Shown: one piece after another, positions 24,318 to 33,930 of the stretch
Numbering within the stretch: position 1 is the stretch's first letter
Layout: each line of letters starts with the position of its first letter
Assembly: GCA_022824735.1 (NCBI GenBank)
Contig: JAJDZI010000079.1
Coordinates: 1-38,599, forward strand
Direction of reading: 5' to 3'
Length of the DNA stretch: 38,599 nucleotides
From: Nitrospirales bacterium
GTDB lineage: Bacteria > Nitrospirota > Nitrospiria > Nitrospirales > UBA8639
Program-made: the position numbers and the translations under genes
Notes under the pieces: model-generated
Database searches by the model: none
What the model saw: the letters and a program-made list of their open reading frames with translations, nothing else
What the model was told of the DNA's origin: nothing

Positions 24318-24533
24318 TTTGAATGAGGAGCCGACATAAAGCTGCTCAAGTGGATGCTGGGGGTCAACCTGGCGTTCTCCTTGGCGATCTTGGTCATGCT
24401 TCTACGGCCGCTCGCGGCTTGATTCTTGCTGCGGAGGCTTCTTCAACGACAATCCGGCTCACCGGCATTGCTCATCGTTTCTCCTTTCGACTAGACGCTC
24501 AAGACAGGCTTGGTTAAAAGCCCCGCTCGTTTG
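24318..24533. other. Noncoding gap right of the accessory cassette
   Basis: A rightward promoter from the palindrome would read into this stretch, where an ATG at 24323 opens a 64-codon frame of unconvincing composition. A short hydrophobic frame (24354-24422, with LAFSLAILVMLL) looks like a membrane segment but has a stop just upstream. On the minus strand an ATG at 24475 has a very good AAAGGAG ahead, yet it stops after ten codons. These look like leftovers of broken genes. Nothing here can be named. Confidence 0.35.
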
Positions 24534-25721
24534 TTACCCTGAAGCGGAAGTTGGCTTCATCGAAAACGCTTCCCGTATCTTCCGAAATGCGGTCACCACT
24601 GTTTCCAATTGTTCTTGCGTATGTTCCGAACTGACGGTGAGGCGTAGCCGGCTGCTGTCTTTGGGGACGGTGGGTGGGCGGATGGCGGGCACGTACACGC
24701 CGGCTTCGTACAGGGCTTGTGACATCTCCACCGCTCGTTCCGGCGATTTCACGATGATCGGCAGGATCGGGCTTTGCGTGTCGGTGAGTTGAAGGCCCAG
24801 ATCTGTCAGCGCTGAGTGAAGCGCGTTTTGGTTGGCACGAAGGCGTTCCCGGCGAGCGGGTTCGTCCTGGATGATCCGAATGGCCGCGGACGCTGCGGCG
24901 GCGATGGCGGGTGGTTGGGCGGTGGTGTAGATAAAGGCCTTTGCGGTGTTGATCAGATAGTCTTTGAGGGCGGCCGTTCCTGCGATGTAGCCGCCGCCGG
25001 CGCCGATGGCCTTGCTCAGCGTTCCCATCTGGAGCACGTCTCGTGGGTTCAACCCGAAGTGTTCGACCGTTCCTTGCCCGTTTTTTCCCATAACGCCCGT
25101 GCCGTGGGCGTCGTCAATGACCAGCGTGGCCTCATGTTGCCGGCAGAGCGCCAGTAAATCCGGGAGTGGGGCGAGGTCGCCGTCCATGCTGAAGACTCCC
25201 TCGGTGACGACCAGGGTCGGCCTGGCTTTTTCCCGTTTCTTGAGCAGTTTTTCCAGGTGCCCGGCATCGTTGTGGTGAAAGACGCGCAGTGTGGCTTTGG
25301 CCAACCGGCAGGCTTCGATGAGGCTGGCGTGACAATAGCGATCAGCCAGGATGAGGCCGTTCCGGTCGATGAGTGCCGGGATCAGCCCCAGGTTCGTGGT
25401 GTAGCCCGTGCCGAAGGTCAGGGCGGCTTCGACTTGTTTGAGTTGGGCGAGGTCCCGTTCCAGTTGATGGTGGGGCGTCATGGTGCCGGACATGAGACGC
25501 GCGGCGCCGGCTCCGACGCCCCAGCGTTCGATCGCTTTGATGGCCGCCTGCTTGACTCCGGGATGGTTGGCCAACCCGAGATAGTTATTCGAGGCCATGG
25601 AGATGAACCGGCGGCCTTCGATGGTGATGATCGTATCCGATGGCGACTCCATGATTCGGATCTGCCGGCGCAGGTGCCGGGTTTCCAGATTTTTTATCTC
25701 TTGTTCAAAGTTGCGCAACAC
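24534..25721 (-). CDS. bioF: 8-amino-7-oxononanoate synthase (BioF family)
   Basis: A 395-aa PLP enzyme of the alpha-oxoamine synthase family. BioF condenses pimeloyl-ACP or -CoA with alanine in biotin synthesis. Motifs: ASNNYLGLANHP, GVGAGAARLMSGT, the DDAHGTGVMG block, and GTLSKAIGAGGGYIAG with the PLP lysine. The closely related glycine C-acetyltransferase (Kbl) cannot be fully excluded; the SNNYLGL start and length favour BioF. The start is a GTG at 25721. No other bio gene is near. It is divergent from ilvB, and the two share a gap of about 180 nt. Confidence 0.85.
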   Translation of the reverse strand: MLRNFEQEIKNLETRHLRRQIRIMESPSDTIITIEGRRFISMASNNYLGLANHPGVKQAAIKAIERWGVGAGAARLMSGTMTPHHQLERDLAQLKQVEAALTFGTGYTTNLGLIPALIDRNGLILADRYCHASLIEACRLAKATLRVFHHNDAGHLEKLLKKREKARPTLVVTEGVFSMDGDLAPLPDLLALCRQHEATLVIDDAHGTGVMGKNGQGTVEHFGLNPRDVLQMGTLSKAIGAGGGYIAGTAALKDYLINTAKAFIYTTAQPPAIAAAASAAIRIIQDEPARRERLRANQNALHSALTDLGLQLTDTQSPILPIIVKSPERAVEMSQALYEAGVYVPAIRPPTVPKDSSRLRLTVSSEHTQEQLETVVTAFRKIREAFSMKPTSASG

Positions 25722-25735
25722 CCCTGTACCGTCCC

Positions 25736-25764
25736 TTGACTTGTGGATAATGCAGGTTTATCAT
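25736..25764 (+). promoter_or_regulatory. Promoter of the ilvBNC operon
   Basis: TTGACT (25736-25741), a 17-nt spacer and TATCAT (25759-25764) give a strong sigma70-type promoter. The leader to ilvB is about 130 nt. I see no leucine- or valine-rich peptide or T-run terminator in that leader, so attenuation is not supported here. Confidence 0.65.
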
Positions 25765-25903
25765 CACTCGTTTAGGTCTGCAACTCATGGAAACTATTGG
25801 GTTTCTTGGCCGGCGTGAATCGCGTCTGGTGGGTCGTCATTATTGTTAACTGAACCGATCATGCATGGTTTGGCATGGATGGTTCAAACCGGTGAGGGAG
25901 ATC

Positions 25904-27676
25904 ATGGCACAGCTTACAGGAGCCGAAATTTTTGTGGAAGCCTTGAAGCGCGAAGGAGTGAAAACGATTTTTGCTCTTCCCGGCGGGGTCGTCCTGAAAA
26001 TTTTCGACGTCCTGCATCAACAGAAAGACATCGAAGTCATTTTAACCCGGCATGAACAAGCGGCCGGCCACATGGCGGAAGGCTATGCAAAAGCCACGGG
26101 GAAACCCGGAGTGGCCTTGATTACGTCGGGTCCGGGCATGACCAACGTGATTACCGCGTTGGCCGACGCTTACATGGATTCTGTGCCCATGGTGTGCTTT
26201 TCCGGTCAGGTTCCCACGGCGCTCATCGGGAACGATGCCTTTCAGGAAGCCGATAACATCGGGCTTAGCCGCCCCTGTACGAAATACAATTTCCTGGTGA
26301 AGGACGTGAATGATTTGGCGGAGACCATCAAGGAAGCGTTCTACATCGCGTCCACCGGCAGACCGGGTCCCGTGTTGGTGGATATTCCCAAGGACATTTC
26401 CATGGACAAGGTCGAGTTCAAATATCCGGACTCCGTCTCGATTCGCGGCTATAATCCGACTTACGAAGGCAGCAAGTGGAAGATCAAACAAGCCGCCGAT
26501 GCCATCATGAAGGCGCGACGGCCCGTCATCTACATTGGCGGGGGCGTGCAGTTGTCCGGCGCTTCGGCGGAAGTGTGCGAATTGGCCGAGTTGACCCAGA
26601 TCCCCGTGAACCAGACCCTGATGGCCTTGGGCGCGTTCCCCGGTCAACATCCGTTGTCCCTGGGGATGCTCGGCATGCACGGCACCTACGTGGCCAACAT
26701 GGCCATCCATTATTCCGACTTGGTGATTGCCGTCGGTGCCCGGTTCGATGATCGCGTGACCGGGAAGGTGTCCGAATTTTGTCCGAGTGCCAAGATTATC
26801 CACATTGATATTGATCCGACGTCGATTCGCAAGAATATCCACGTGGACGTTCCCATCGTGGGTGATTGTAAATGCGTCTTGCAGGAATTGAACAACGTGT
26901 TGCGCGCGACGGTGAACGGCGACCAGAAAGAATTGCGCAAGCCGTGGTGGGATCAACTGAATGAGTGGAAGACCGCCCACCCCTTGAGCTACCAGCAGGA
27001 TGCCGACACGTTGATCAAACCGCAGTATCTGATTGACCGGGTTTATCAACTGACCAGGGACCGCGACCCGATCGTGTCCACCGACGTGGGCCAGCATCAG
27101 ATGTGGGCGGCGCAATACTTTCATCTCACCAAGCCGAATACGTGGCTGACGTCCGGCGGGCTGGGAACGATGGGCTTTGGGTTCCCCGCTGCCCTCGGGG
27201 CACAGGCGGCCTTTCGTGGCCGGCTCGTGTTGTGCATCGCGGGTGATGGGAGCGTCCAGATGAACTCCCAGGAATTAGCCACGGCCGTGATCGAAAAACT
27301 GCCGGTGAAGGTGTTTATCATCAACAACCGGTTCCACGGTATGGTGCGGCAGTGGCAGGACCTGTTCTATGAAGGCCGTTATGCGTGCAGCTACCTGGAC
27401 CAATCGCCGGACTTCGTGAAACTCGCGGAAGCCTACGGCGCGGCCGGCTTGCGCATTCAAAAAGTCAATGAGGTGGATGACGGGATTCGAGAGGCCATGG
27501 CCATTGACAAGCCGGTCTTCATTGACGTGCCGGTTGATCAATTTGAGAATTGTTATCCCATGATACCGGCCGGCGGCTGCAACCATGAAATGATTCTGGA
27601 AGATCCGCCGGAGTTGCAGAAGCGGCAAGGGACGACGGGCAAAGCCGAGAGCAAAGACACAATTTTGACGGCGTAG
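25904..27676 (+). CDS. ilvB: Acetolactate synthase, catalytic subunit
   Basis: A 590-aa ThDP enzyme joining two pyruvates, or pyruvate and 2-oxobutyrate, in valine, leucine and isoleucine synthesis. Motifs: [19 protein letters not shown] with catalytic Glu51, the [14 protein letters not shown] block, and the ThDP/Mg site [12 protein letters not shown] through FIINN (447-475). The ATG at 25904 follows GAGGGAG and is preferred to an in-frame ATG 13 codons upstream, since the extra residues have no family match. It heads ilvB-ilvN-ilvC and probably the genes beyond. The length is normal, and no damage is seen. Confidence 0.96.
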   Translation: MAQLTGAEIFVEALKREGVKTIFALPGGVVLKIFDVLHQQKDIEVILTRHEQAAGHMAEGYAKATGKPGVALITSGPGMTNVITALADAYMDSVPMVCFSGQVPTALIGNDAFQEADNIGLSRPCTKYNFLVKDVNDLAETIKEAFYIASTGRPGPVLVDIPKDISMDKVEFKYPDSVSIRGYNPTYEGSKWKIKQAADAIMKARRPVIYIGGGVQLSGASAEVCELAELTQIPVNQTLMALGAFPGQHPLSLGMLGMHGTYVANMAIHYSDLVIAVGARFDDRVTGKVSEFCPSAKIIHIDIDPTSIRKNIHVDVPIVGDCKCVLQELNNVLRATVNGDQKELRKPWWDQLNEWKTAHPLSYQQDADTLIKPQYLIDRVYQLTRDRDPIVSTDVGQHQMWAAQYFHLTKPNTWLTSGGLGTMGFGFPAALGAQAAFRGRLVLCIAGDGSVQMNSQELATAVIEKLPVKVFIINNRFHGMVRQWQDLFYEGRYACSYLDQSPDFVKLAEAYGAAGLRIQKVNEVDDGIREAMAIDKPVFIDVPVDQFENCYPMIPAGGCNHEMILEDPPELQKRQGTTGKAESKDTILTA

Positions 27677-27685
27677 GGAACGAGT

Positions 27686-27726
27686 CCCCCCCTCACCCCA
27701 GCCCTCTCCCTCCAGGGGAGAGGGGG
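27686..27726 (-). repeat. CTCTCCC/GGGAGAG dispersed palindrome between ilvB and ilvN
   Basis: CCCTCACCCCAGCCCTCTCCC, short loop, GGGGAGAGGGG. This copy is inverted relative to 9041 and 15775. It lies within the operon without a T-run, so it may affect mRNA stability more than transcription. Confidence 0.8.
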
Positions 27727-27785
27727 ATGGAGAGGCCGGACGGGGCATTGTCGAACGGCGTAAACAGCAAAAGGGCGGAGCATTC

Positions 27786-28307
27786 GTGGAACACATTATT
27801 TCAGTGACGTTGGAAAATAAATCCGGGGCCTTGTCACGGGTTGCGGGTTTGTTCAGCGGGCGGGGCTTCAATATCGAAAGTTTATCGGTGGCGCCCACGC
27901 TCGACCCGAGCGTGTCGATGATGACCGTGGTCACCAACGGGGATGAGCGCATCATTGAACAGATCCTCAAGCAATTGAATAAAATCATCGACGTCATCAA
28001 GGTGGTGGATCTCAATGAAAGTGACGCCGTGAGCCGTGAGAGTGCCTTGATTAAAGTGCACGCCCGTTCCGAGGACCGGGCTGAGGCCCTGCGGATTGCC
28101 GATATCTTTCGAGCCAATGTGATTGACTCATCCCCAACGTCTTATACGATCGAAGTGACGGGTGACGTGCAGAAGATTCACGCCATTATCCAGTTGCTCC
28201 AACCCCTCGGCATCAAGGAAATCGTCAGGACCGGCCGGATTGCCATTGCCCGGGAACCCGTTCGCACGGTGGCGACGCAGTCGCGCCCGCTTGCCAAAGC
28301 CAACTAG
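27786..28307 (+). CDS. ilvN: Acetolactate synthase, small (regulatory) subunit
   Basis: A 173-aa subunit that activates IlvB and gives valine feedback control. It opens HIISVTLENKSGALSRVAGL followed by FSGRGFNIESLSVAPT, the ACT domain (1-80) with the valine-site glycine region. The C-terminal half (ALIKVHARSEDRAEALRIAD, then KEIVRTGRIAI) is the second family domain. The start is a GTG at 27786 with GGAG 6 nt ahead. It is 109 nt from ilvB with a repeat between, and 69 nt from ilvC. Confidence 0.95.
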   Translation: MEHIISVTLENKSGALSRVAGLFSGRGFNIESLSVAPTLDPSVSMMTVVTNGDERIIEQILKQLNKIIDVIKVVDLNESDAVSRESALIKVHARSEDRAEALRIADIFRANVIDSSPTSYTIEVTGDVQKIHAIIQLLQPLGIKEIVRTGRIAIAREPVRTVATQSRPLAKAN

Positions 28308-29390
<1,083 letters not shown>

Positions 29391-29410
29391 CCAGACCCTA
29401 CCTCCCCTCA

Positions 29411-29455
29411 CCCCTCCTTACCCTTCGACTTCGCTCAGGGCAGGCAAAGGAGGGG
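29411..29455. repeat. Hairpin repeat between ilvC and psd
   Basis: CCCCTCCTT (29411-29419) and AAGGAGGGG (29447-29455) form a 9-bp stem around CCCTTCGACTTCGCTCAGGG, itself a short hairpin. No T-run follows. It belongs with the other dispersed GC-rich palindromes of this window, though its sequence differs. Confidence 0.6.
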
Positions 29456-29493
29456 AATAGGAGAGGCGGGCCGATTGAGGTTGTTTTATATTC

Positions 29494-30144
29494 ATGACTG
29501 ATCGTGCGAAAGATCTCCCCATTGCGCCGGAGGGGGTGCCCTTTGTCCTGGGAGCGGCGACGCCGGCCCTGCTGGCCAGGTTGCTGGGCTTGCGAAAAAC
29601 CGCCGTGGCCTTTGGCGTTCTCGCGTGTTTTACCGGCTGGTTTTTTCGAAATCCTCCTCGCACTCCGCCTCGAGGTGACGAGTTGATCCTTGCGCCCGGA
29701 GACGGGAAAGTCATCGCGATTCAGAAGGAATTTGAACCGAGATATTTGAAAGAGCAAAGTATCCGGATCAGTATCTTCCTGAATATTTTTGACGTGCACA
29801 TCAATCGAATGCCGTGCGCAGGCACCGTGATGGATATGGCCTACCAGCCGGGACGGTTTCTCGACGCCAGCGGTCAGGATGCCACGGTGCATAATGAACA
29901 GAATGCGTTGATGATTGAAACGCCGTCGAAGCAAAAGGTGCTCTGTGTCCAGGTCGCGGGGCTCGTGGCCAGGCGGATCGTGTGCTGGGCGCAGCCTGGC
30001 GATACCGCCGTGTCCGGTGAACGCTTTGGCCTGATCCGGTTCGGGTCCAGGATGGATACGTATTTCGACGTTGACAGCCGTATTCGCGTCAAGGTCGGAG
30101 ACCAGGTGAAGGGTGGAGAATCCATACTCGCGGAGTTCACGTGA
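29494..30144 (+). CDS. psd: Phosphatidylserine decarboxylase (short form)
   Basis: A 216-aa proenzyme making phosphatidylethanolamine. One or two N-terminal hydrophobic segments (14-50) are followed by WFFRNPPRTPP, the LAPGDGKVI block, and IFLNIFDVHINRMPCAG with the His. The self-cleavage site is FGSRMD (Gly184-Ser185), giving the pyruvoyl alpha chain. The short length is that of the compact bacterial/archaeal PSD type. Its TGA overlaps the GTG of pssA, so substrate maker and user are co-translated. It is clearly different from the 359-aa PSD-like protein at 3670-4749. Confidence 0.93.
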   Translation: MTDRAKDLPIAPEGVPFVLGAATPALLARLLGLRKTAVAFGVLACFTGWFFRNPPRTPPRGDELILAPGDGKVIAIQKEFEPRYLKEQSIRISIFLNIFDVHINRMPCAGTVMDMAYQPGRFLDASGQDATVHNEQNALMIETPSKQKVLCVQVAGLVARRIVCWAQPGDTAVSGERFGLIRFGSRMDTYFDVDSRIRVKVGDQVKGGESILAEFT

Positions 30145-30932
30145 AGGGGAAAATACTGAACAATAAGGAAGGGTCGCGCCGGCGTGGCGTTCACCTGATC
30201 CCAAACATCCTCACCACGGGCAACCTGTTCAGCGGGTTGGCCGCGATGGTGTTGGTGTACCATGGTCGCTTGGAAGCGGCGGCCATTGTGATCCTGATTG
30301 CGATGATCTTCGACGTCCTGGACGGTACGTCCGCCCGTTTGACCAACAGTACGAGCGAGTTTGGCGTGGAATACGATTCCCTGTCTGATCTGATTTCATT
30401 CGGGCTTGCCCCCGGGTTTTTGATTTATGCGTGGGTGCTGAAATCACCGGGCATGTTGGGCGCGGCGATCATGTTTGCGTACGTGGCCTGCGGCGCCCTG
30501 CGTTTGGCCCGGTTCAACGTCATGGCGGGCAGCGCGGAGAGCCGGTTTTTTACGGGTTTGCCCATTCCCGCGGCAGCCGGTTTTATCGCGACGTTTTATA
30601 TTTTCGACATGCATATCAGTCACCTGCCTGCAAGCGTGCTTCCTTCGGTGGTGATCGTCTTGAGCCTGCTGATGGGGTTCCTCATGGTGAGCACGGTGAA
30701 ATACCGTGGCGTGAAACAGTTGAAGTTTGCAGGCCACAACCATTTCATGTATTTGGTCTGGGCCGTCTTGATTCTGGTGTCCGTCATGGCCTATCCTGAA
30801 TTGATGTTGTTTGTGATTTGTTTGGCATACGTGAGTTCCGGTTTGTTGGAAAAGGGCTGGAACGTTGTCACCGCGCCAACGACGCGGGAGACGCCGGTTC
30901 GGGCGCCCGTGTCGTCGGAGTCAAAGGACTGA
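30141..30932 (+). CDS. pssA: CDP-diacylglycerol--serine O-phosphatidyltransferase
   Basis: A 263-aa membrane enzyme that makes phosphatidylserine from CDP-diacylglycerol and serine. It has the CDP-alcohol phosphotransferase motif DG-x2-AR-x8-G-x3-D-x3-D, here DVLDGTSARLTNSTSEFG followed by VEYDSLSD. There are about seven hydrophobic segments, including AAAIVILIAMIFDVL and VVIVLSLLMGFLMV. The start is a GTG at 30141, overlapping the psd stop. The gene ends 6 nt before a leucine-rich leader ORF that precedes leuA. Confidence 0.94.
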   Translation: MKGKILNNKEGSRRRGVHLIPNILTTGNLFSGLAAMVLVYHGRLEAAAIVILIAMIFDVLDGTSARLTNSTSEFGVEYDSLSDLISFGLAPGFLIYAWVLKSPGMLGAAIMFAYVACGALRLARFNVMAGSAESRFFTGLPIPAAAGFIATFYIFDMHISHLPASVLPSVVIVLSLLMGFLMVSTVKYRGVKQLKFAGHNHFMYLVWAVLILVSVMAYPELMLFVICLAYVSSGLLEKGWNVVTAPTTRETPVRAPVSSESKD

Positions 30933-30938
30933 TTCCGC

Positions 30939-31034
30939 ATGGATCAATGGCAAGGAAAAGGCGGAGGCGCCCTCCTTTTAGCTGATGCGACACTGACACT
31001 GGCAAGCCTGCTTAAAATAGCAGTAACCCCCTGA
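30939..31034 (+). CDS. Leucine-rich leader peptide of leuA (31 aa)
   Basis: An ATG at 30939 opens 31 codons ending at TGA 31032-31034. AAAGGA lies about 10 nt upstream, inside the end of pssA. Seven of the codons are leucine: three in a row (30972-30980: CTC, CTT, TTA), then at 30993, 30999 and two at 31008-31013, followed by Ile and Val codons. The ORF ends 19 nt before a terminator stem. This is the layout of amino-acid attenuators known for leu and ilv operons in other bacteria. The peptide itself probably has no other role. Evidence is position and composition; no homologue was checked. Confidence 0.65.
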   Translation: MDQWQGKGGGALLLADATLTLASLLKIAVTP

Positions 31035-31036
31035 TG

Positions 31037-31087
31037 ACCCCGAAACAGGTCGAAAGCCTTCACCTCTTCGGGGTGAAGGCTTTTTTA
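31037..31087 (+). terminator. Terminator with competing antiterminator ahead of leuA (attenuator)
   Basis: AAGCCTTCACC (31054-31064) pairs with GGTGAAGGCTT (31072-31082), followed by a T-run: a strong intrinsic terminator. An earlier segment, ACCCCGAA (31037-31044), is the exact complement of TTCGGGGT (31067-31074), which includes the loop and the start of the 3' arm. The two structures exclude each other. A ribosome at the leader stop codon would cover 31037-31044 and favour termination. A ribosome stalled at the leucine codons would leave it free to pair and let transcription reach leuA. Confidence 0.72.
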
Positions 31088-31217
31088 TTATGGGGGCTGG
31101 TTATGCTTGGGTGAATGATTGGGGTATGATTGAGAAAAGCTGAAAGCGGGGCTCGATGAACATGTGGGCAAGGTCTTGCCGGGAGGCCGTGAATCATTTT
31201 CGTGAGGAGCATGGGCG

Positions 31218-32765
31218 ATGAAGCGACACATCAGAATTTTCGACACCACTTTGCGTGACGGCGAGCAGTCTCCGGGAGCCAGCATGAACGTGGAAGAAAA
31301 AGTGCTGGTCGCCAAACAACTGGCTCGCTTGAACGTCGATATTATTGAAGCCGGGTTCGCCTTCAGTTCCCCCGGCGATTTCGAGGCGGTGCAGCGTATT
31401 GGGCAGGAGGTGGAAGGCCCGACGGTTTGTAGTCTGGCACGGGCCAAGCCTGCGGACATCGATTCGGCGTGGAAGGCATTGAACGGGGCGCCCAAACCGC
31501 GCATTCATACCTTCCTGTCCACGTCGGACATTCACCTGAAACACCAATTCCGCATGACGAGAGAGGAAGCGCTTCAGCGTGCGGTCGAGATGGTCCGGCA
31601 CGCGCGCAGCTACGTCGATGACGTTGAGTTTTCTCCCATGGACGCGACGCGGTCTGACGTCTCCTACCTGTGCGAAGTCGTGGAGGCAGTCGTGGACGCA
31701 GGCGCGGGTACGGTGAATATTCCCGATACCGTGGGGTACACGACCCCCAAGGAATTTGAAGATATTATCCGAACGCTCAGGACGCGGGTGCGTGCCTGCG
31801 ACCGGGCGGTCATCTCCGTCCATTGTCATAATGATTTGGGATTGGCGGTTGCCAATTCCATGGCGGCCATCCACGCCGGCGCCGGGCAAGTGGAATGTAC
31901 GGTCAACGGCATCGGCGAACGGGCCGGCAATGCGTCGATGGAGGAGATCGTGATGGGGCTGCGGACTCGCCAGGATTTTTATGACGCCGGGACGCAGATT
32001 CGCACTGAAGAAATTTCCAAGACCAGCCGGCTGGTCAGCAAGATCACGGGGATGGTTGTCCAGCCCAACAAAGCCATTGTCGGGGCGAACGCGTTTGCGC
32101 ATACGTCCGGGATCCACCAGGACGGGTTGCTCAAGGACAAAAACACGTATGAAATCATGCAGCCCGGTTCCATCGGGTTGACGCAAAGTCGCCTGGTGAT
32201 GGGAAAACTGTCCGGTCGCCACGCCTTTCGATCGGAATTGGCGAAGTTGGGCTATACGCTCTCGGACGAAGACATGGACGCGGCGTTTGAGCGATTCAAA
32301 CGGCTCGCGGACCAGAAAAAGGAACTGTTCGAGGAAGATTTGGAATCGATCGTGTCCGAAGCCGTCACCAAGGTGCCCGAACGCTATTCGTTACAGGCGT
32401 TGAGCACCCAAAGCGGAACGAATCAATTGCCGACGGCAACCGTGGAGTTGGAGGTGGAGGGGCAGGCGATGAAGGAGACGGGCACCGGCGATGGTCCGGT
32501 TGACGCAGTCTATCGAACCATTGCCCGGATCACGCAAACCAAAAGCAAATTGTTGGCCTACGTGGTCAAAGCCATCACCGGTGGGACCGACGCGCAAGGA
32601 GAGGTGTCGGTGCGAGTCGAGCAGGATGGCGAAATCGTCACCGGGAACGGGGCGAATACCGATATTATCGTGGCTTCGGCCCAGGCCTATCTGAATGCGC
32701 TGAATAAACTGGCGTCGCAATTGGAACGCCGCGCCAACCAGGGCGATAAAATCAGGCTTTGTTGA
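31218..32765 (+). CDS. leuA: 2-isopropylmalate synthase
   Basis: A 515-aa enzyme for the first committed step of leucine synthesis, condensing acetyl-CoA and 2-oxoisovalerate. The TIM barrel begins [17 protein letters not shown] and has the metal motif [13 protein letters not shown], plus [17 protein letters not shown] linker ([17 protein letters not shown]) leads to the C-terminal LeuA dimer domain (about 385-510), which binds leucine for feedback. GAGGAG lies 9 nt before the ATG at 31218. The gene has a double control if the upstream attenuator works: transcription by leucine supply and enzyme by leucine binding. leuC and leuD are not in the window. Confidence 0.96.
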   Translation: MKRHIRIFDTTLRDGEQSPGASMNVEEKVLVAKQLARLNVDIIEAGFAFSSPGDFEAVQRIGQEVEGPTVCSLARAKPADIDSAWKALNGAPKPRIHTFLSTSDIHLKHQFRMTREEALQRAVEMVRHARSYVDDVEFSPMDATRSDVSYLCEVVEAVVDAGAGTVNIPDTVGYTTPKEFEDIIRTLRTRVRACDRAVISVHCHNDLGLAVANSMAAIHAGAGQVECTVNGIGERAGNASMEEIVMGLRTRQDFYDAGTQIRTEEISKTSRLVSKITGMVVQPNKAIVGANAFAHTSGIHQDGLLKDKNTYEIMQPGSIGLTQSRLVMGKLSGRHAFRSELAKLGYTLSDEDMDAAFERFKRLADQKKELFEEDLESIVSEAVTKVPERYSLQALSTQSGTNQLPTATVELEVEGQAMKETGTGDGPVDAVYRTIARITQTKSKLLAYVVKAITGGTDAQGEVSVRVEQDGEIVTGNGANTDIIVASAQAYLNALNKLASQLERRANQGDKIRLC

Positions 32766-32774
32766 CCGAAAAAT

Positions 32775-32811
32775 CCCCTCTCCCTTGATGGGAGAGGGTC
32801 AGGGTGAGGGT
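32775..32811 (+). repeat. CTCTCCC/GGGAGAG dispersed palindrome between leuA and leuB
   Basis: CCCCTCTCCC, TTGAT loop, GGGAGAGGG, then AGGGTGAGGG. It has the same orientation as the copies at 9041, 15775 and 37757 and lies 25 nt before the leuB start. Confidence 0.8.
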
Positions 32812-32836
32812 GAAAAGTGAGGATGAAGAAAAATTT

Positions 32837-33907
32837 ATGAATAAGAAGATTGCAGTCTTGGCAGGGGATGGTATCGGCCCGGAGATCGTGCCGGCGGCCG
32901 TGGCGGTGTTGGAAGCGGTTGGAAAACGCGGTGGTCATGCGTTTGAGTTTGTTCACGCCGCGGTCGGCGGTCAGGCCATTGACGATACGGGATGGCCGCT
33001 CCCGGACGATACGCTGCAGTTGGCCAAAACCAGTGATGCGGTCCTGTTAGGGGCGGTGGGAGGACCGAAATGGGAAGGCCTCGACTATGAGCGGCGGCCG
33101 GAACGGGCCTTGCTGGGCTTGCGTGAACAACTCGGGTTGTTTGCGAATCTCCGGCCGGCCAAATTGTATTCGGAATTGGCCGATGCCTCGACCCTCAAGC
33201 GCGAGGTCATTGAGGGCATCGACGTGCTGGTGGTGCGCGAACTGACTGGCGGCATTTATTTCGGGAAACCCAAGGGCGTGGAGGCGACGCCGACCGGCCA
33301 TCGCGGCTTCAACACCGAAGTCTATACAACGGAAGAAATTACGCGGATTGCCAAAATCGCCTTCGACGTCGCGCGCAAACGCCGGAGGCTCGTCACTTCC
33401 GTGGACAAGGCAAACGTGCTGGAATCCTCGGAGTTGTGGCGGAAGGTCGTCATTGAGGTCCACAAGGACTATCAGGACGTGGAACTGCGACACATGTACG
33501 TAGACAATTGCGCGATGCAGTTGATCCGGAATCCCGGGCAGTTTGACGTGATCCTGACGACGAATTTGTTTGGTGACATTTTGAGTGACGAAGCCGCTAT
33601 GTTGACCGGGTCGATCGGGATGCTGCCGTCGGCGAGCGTCGGCGCGTCCGTCGGCATGTATGAACCCATTCACGGGAGCGCCCCGGATATTGCGGGCAAG
33701 GATGCCGCCAACCCTATCGGCATGATCGCCTCCGGTGCGATGATGCTCCGGTATTCGTTCGGCATGAGCGAGGAAGCGGACCTGATCGAAAATGCGATTC
33801 AGGCCGTGTTGGGTCAGGGGTGTCGAACCGGAGACATTGCGGCGCCAGGCACCACCCTCGTGGGCACCAAAGAGATGAGCGACCGTATTCTGCAAAGCAT
33901 CGGTTAG
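32837..33907 (+). CDS. leuB: 3-isopropylmalate dehydrogenase
   Basis: A 356-aa NAD-dependent oxidative decarboxylase, third step of leucine synthesis. It begins [20 protein letters not shown] and has the [10 protein letters not shown] block, the conserved [10 protein letters not shown] Arg/Tyr region, and the metal site [20 protein letters not shown]. The NAD loop [16 protein letters not shown] is followed by a family-typical end. The ATG at 32837 matches the family start; an extension of 11 codons upstream is read from the repeat and was rejected. Confidence 0.96.
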   Translation: MNKKIAVLAGDGIGPEIVPAAVAVLEAVGKRGGHAFEFVHAAVGGQAIDDTGWPLPDDTLQLAKTSDAVLLGAVGGPKWEGLDYERRPERALLGLREQLGLFANLRPAKLYSELADASTLKREVIEGIDVLVVRELTGGIYFGKPKGVEATPTGHRGFNTEVYTTEEITRIAKIAFDVARKRRRLVTSVDKANVLESSELWRKVVIEVHKDYQDVELRHMYVDNCAMQLIRNPGQFDVILTTNLFGDILSDEAAMLTGSIGMLPSASVGASVGMYEPIHGSAPDIAGKDAANPIGMIASGAMMLRYSFGMSEEADLIENAIQAVLGQGCRTGDIAAPGTTLVGTKEMSDRILQSIG

Positions 33908-33930
33908 GTGTAAGGAAGGTTAAGAGAAGC

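Noticed and set aside
24323-24517. 64-codon ORF driven by the rightward half of the palindrome
   Set aside because: It begins near the mirrored transcription start, which is intriguing, but its residue make-up is not protein-like and no family is visible.
25788-25850. Possible leader peptide for ilvB
   Set aside because: The 20-codon frame is not enriched in Leu, Ile or Val, and no terminator follows.
26042-27124. 360-codon open frame on the minus strand
   Set aside because: It is antisense to ilvB; a typical shadow in GC-rich coding DNA. The same applies to frames opposite ilvC, leuA, leuB and ppx.
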